Shown here in pieces: positions 15,683 through 17,568 of a DNA stretch of 17,568 nucleotides (positions are counted from its first letter, which is position 1; every line of letters starts with the position of its first letter). Below the pieces are notes generated by a model. It saw only the letters and a program-made list of their open reading frames with translations, made no database searches and was not told the origin of the DNA. The stretch is from Spirochaetota bacterium (GTDB lineage Bacteria > Spirochaetota > UBA4802 > UB4802). A program made the position numbers and the translations under genes. The stretch covers positions 1-17,568 of the forward strand of contig JAGYNX010000014.1 in NCBI GenBank assembly GCA_018399855.1, given 5' to 3'.

Positions 15683-17568
15683 TCAATACTCCTTGATTAT
15701 TTTTCTATCGATGATGTCATGCATCCTCTCGGGATGTTCCATTATCTCGTGAAGCTCTGCCTCATGCCTGAATCGAAGCACGTTCAGCATAAATATCTCA
15801 AGCTTACTCAACGTGGTTGGGGGAAGCTGGCTGCCGTCTATTTCAACCGAAATAAGCGGATATCGCCTCTCCCTTGACCAGGGCGCGAGTAACCCTTCAA
15901 TGACCCTTCCAATGAGACATGCGAAGGGTGAAATATTTACAATACCGGAATACCCGTCAGCCATGGCAGATGCGGCAACCCCGCTTGAAACGGTTATTTC
16001 AGACTGCAGTTCAAGATTGACAAAATGCTTTTGTGACATCCGCATGATGGCATTCATATCATGAGGTGTTTCCGGAACCAGTCCTGTTACTGACAATGCA
16101 TCTTTTACCATTCGCTCAACCCTGTGCTTGTACCATTGTTCAACATGCCACATTCCCAGTTCCCGTATCTCTTTCGAGAAAGGACGGACATACCACGGCA
16201 TGAGTGATAATTCTTTTTTCAAATCATACCGCCTGGTGAAATCACAGTAGTATATCCATTCACCCACTCCCGACACTTTTCCCACGATACCTTTCCTGCT
16301 GAAATGCTGTATCAGTTCATCAACGGCAAAGTCGTCTCTTCGTACATAGATCTCACCAACGATCAGCACCCTCGGGCTTTCTTCCAGTGTACGTTTTAAT
16401 GGTATTTTCTTTATTTCAGACGCGATTCGTTTCAATGCCGGCAGTATTCTCGTCACGTCAGTTTCAGCAATTTCGATAAGTTCCTGCCACAGTCCGTCAT
16501 ATACCTGCATTGCTTCAACAGGATTTTTCGCGCAGGCCCTGAGTGACGTTTCAATATCTTTCATATAATCGCTGGTTATAACTCCCCACCATGCGTGCCT
16601 TGAAAAGTTTGTCCCCAGCTCGTTGTATGAATTATCCGAATCAAGGGTAATAACCACCACGTTATCAAGACGAAGATCTTTAAACAGGTTTTCATAAAAC
16701 ACGAAATACTGCCCTGTTCGGCAGGGACCCGTGGTGGTGGGTACAAACAGCAGGTATATATCGTCCTTGCGGTACTTATCAGAGGCAAGGTATTGAAGCG
16801 CACTTCCCAGCACAAGGTGCGACGGAAGACATTCCTTCCCTGAAACGAACTGGCGTGCTATCTGCAAAGTCTTGTTGTCCGGAACAGGCAGGGCTTCGGC
16901 ATTAATACCCGAAGACCGCAATGAAGCTGCCAGAAGCTCTACCCCCAGTCTTCCCATGTTGGACAACAGCATCTTCACCCTGGAATTATTACGTATGGGA
17001 ATTTTCTCACCGGTTACAGTGTTGGTAACATGGATATTCTCATTACCCGGATTGATGAATCGAAGTCCATTGTCATAACGCTCCTCTTCTTCACCGGTGA
17101 ATTTAAGCCTGTATCCTTCAATAATATCCAGAAATGCTTCCACACGGGTATCGATACCCGCGTCAGCTGTATGCGAATCAAGTTCAAGGATAAGAAAAGG
17201 TTTTGTCCCCATTGTCCACTTGAGATAATGCAGAATAAAAGAATCGGGGGCACACGAAAAATTTGAAATAAATGTCACATATATATTATCTTCATTTTTC
17301 AGTAACGTGGCGGTTTTCATGTCCTGCTGACCATAATACCAGTACATGTTACTGAATATATCCCTGCCCTCAAAGGGAAGGATGTCAAAGGGAATGATGC
17401 TGTATCCGTTGCTGGTAAATTTTTTCGGTATGTCCATGTTGGCGTCCCGTGTAAAGGCATTATACGGCCTGCCAAGCAGGGCGATAACCGGCCGCGACGC
17501 CCTGCGTGACTCTTCCAGCGCCCGGGTACCCAACTGGCGTGCCTGGTGGAAATACTCCTTCTGCTTGC
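15683..17568 (-). CDS. 2-hydroxyacyl-CoA dehydratase/activase-related protein (partial, N-terminus outside window)
   Basis: The frame is open to the right edge, giving at least 628 C-terminal residues; the TTG at 17531-17533 is an internal codon, not a start. The sequence matches the C-terminal part of large CoA-dehydratase-activase-related proteins (DUF2229/HgdB-like). Features are VIALLGRPYN (about 17459-17488), the FSCAPDSF motif, LELDSHTADAGIDTR, GKECLPS, TGPCRTGQ, and the late block SPFACLIGRVIEGLL. Their cysteines (codons at 17252-17254, 16829-16831, 16721-16723 and 15917-15919) are likely [4Fe-4S] ligands. In full-length relatives an ASKHA-type ATPase domain precedes this region and provides ATP-driven electron transfer; here it would lie beyond the window. 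The substrate is unknown, and many relatives lie outside amino-acid fermentation clusters. It is transcribed toward the STAS gene, with 9 bp between the stop codons and no room for a separate terminator. Confidence 0.82.
   Translation of the reverse strand, partial: KQKEYFHQARQLGTRALEESRRASRPVIALLGRPYNAFTRDANMDIPKKFTSNGYSIIPFDILPFEGRDIFSNMYWYYGQQDMKTATLLKNEDNIYVTFISNFSCAPDSFILHYLKWTMGTKPFLILELDSHTADAGIDTRVEAFLDIIEGYRLKFTGEEEERYDNGLRFINPGNENIHVTNTVTGEKIPIRNNSRVKMLLSNMGRLGVELLAASLRSSGINAEALPVPDNKTLQIARQFVSGKECLPSHLVLGSALQYLASDKYRKDDIYLLFVPTTTGPCRTGQYFVFYENLFKDLRLDNVVVITLDSDNSYNELGTNFSRHAWWGVITSDYMKDIETSLRACAKNPVEAMQVYDGLWQELIEIAETDVTRILPALKRIASEIKKIPLKRTLEESPRVLIVGEIYVRRDDFAVDELIQHFSRKGIVGKVSGVGEWIYYCDFTRRYDLKKELSLMPWYVRPFSKEIRELGMWHVEQWYKHRVERMVKDALSVTGLVPETPHDMNAIMRMSQKHFVNLELQSEITVSSGVAASAMADGYSGIVNISPFACLIGRVIEGLLAPWSRERRYPLISVEIDGSQLPPTTLSKLEIFMLNVLRFRHEAELHEIMEHPERMHDIIDRKIIKEY

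Noticed and set aside
17531..17533. TTG as start of the CoA-dehydratase-related gene
   Set aside because: The frame stays open through the window edge with a plausible helical sequence (KQKEYFHQARQ), and relatives are much longer, so this is an internal Leu codon of a truncated gene.

Overview
The window reads as chromosomal DNA of a Gram-negative (diderm) bacterium. The evidence is two lipoproteins with lipoboxes, an AsmA/YdbH-like envelope protein, a TolB-like propeller and a secreted FecR-domain protein. Base composition looks moderately AT-rich. RsbU-type phosphatases, FecR proteins, TPR-rich lipoproteins and a 2-hydroxyacyl-CoA dehydratase-type protein together suggest an anaerobic spirochaete or a relative. 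That placement is a guess from gene content, not a phylogenetic result.

Layout. Bases 1-96 hold the last 31 codons of a SpoIIE/PP2C phosphatase on the plus strand. An AT-rich spacer (97-368) with a plausible promoter leads to a YjjU-like patatin phospholipase (369-1292, plus). This gene converges on a long minus-strand operon running from 15097 down to 1317. In transcription order the operon encodes an AsmA/YdbH-like membrane-anchored protein, a lipoprotein with a YdbL (DUF1318)-like C-terminus, a 2633-residue lipoprotein, a response regulator-PP2C phosphatase, a secreted FecR-domain protein and a small 4-oxalocrotonate tautomerase homologue. Spacings are 1 bp, a 4-bp ATGA overlap, 5 bp, 39 bp and 6 bp, so the six genes are very probably co-transcribed. 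Divergent from the operon is a STAS-domain gene (15296-15673, plus). It meets tail-to-tail with a truncated minus-strand gene for a large cysteine-containing acyl-CoA dehydratase/activase-related protein (15683 to beyond 17568).

The operon can be read as an envelope module joined to a cytoplasmic signalling module. The first two genes resemble the E. coli ydbH-ynbE-ydbL locus, which maintains outer-membrane lipid homeostasis. The third is a giant periplasmic scaffold: TolB-like propeller with an embedded EF-hand loop, long TPR arrays, and two CHAT-like (caspase-fold) modules that both appear to have lost the catalytic His/Cys pair. The fourth is an RsbU-like phosphatase controlled by phosphorylation, with a STAS protein, the usual kind of target, encoded next door. 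How the periplasmic and cytoplasmic halves communicate is not evident from the sequence. This combination is the most interesting content of the window. No RNA genes, CRISPR arrays, insertion sequences or prophage genes were seen.
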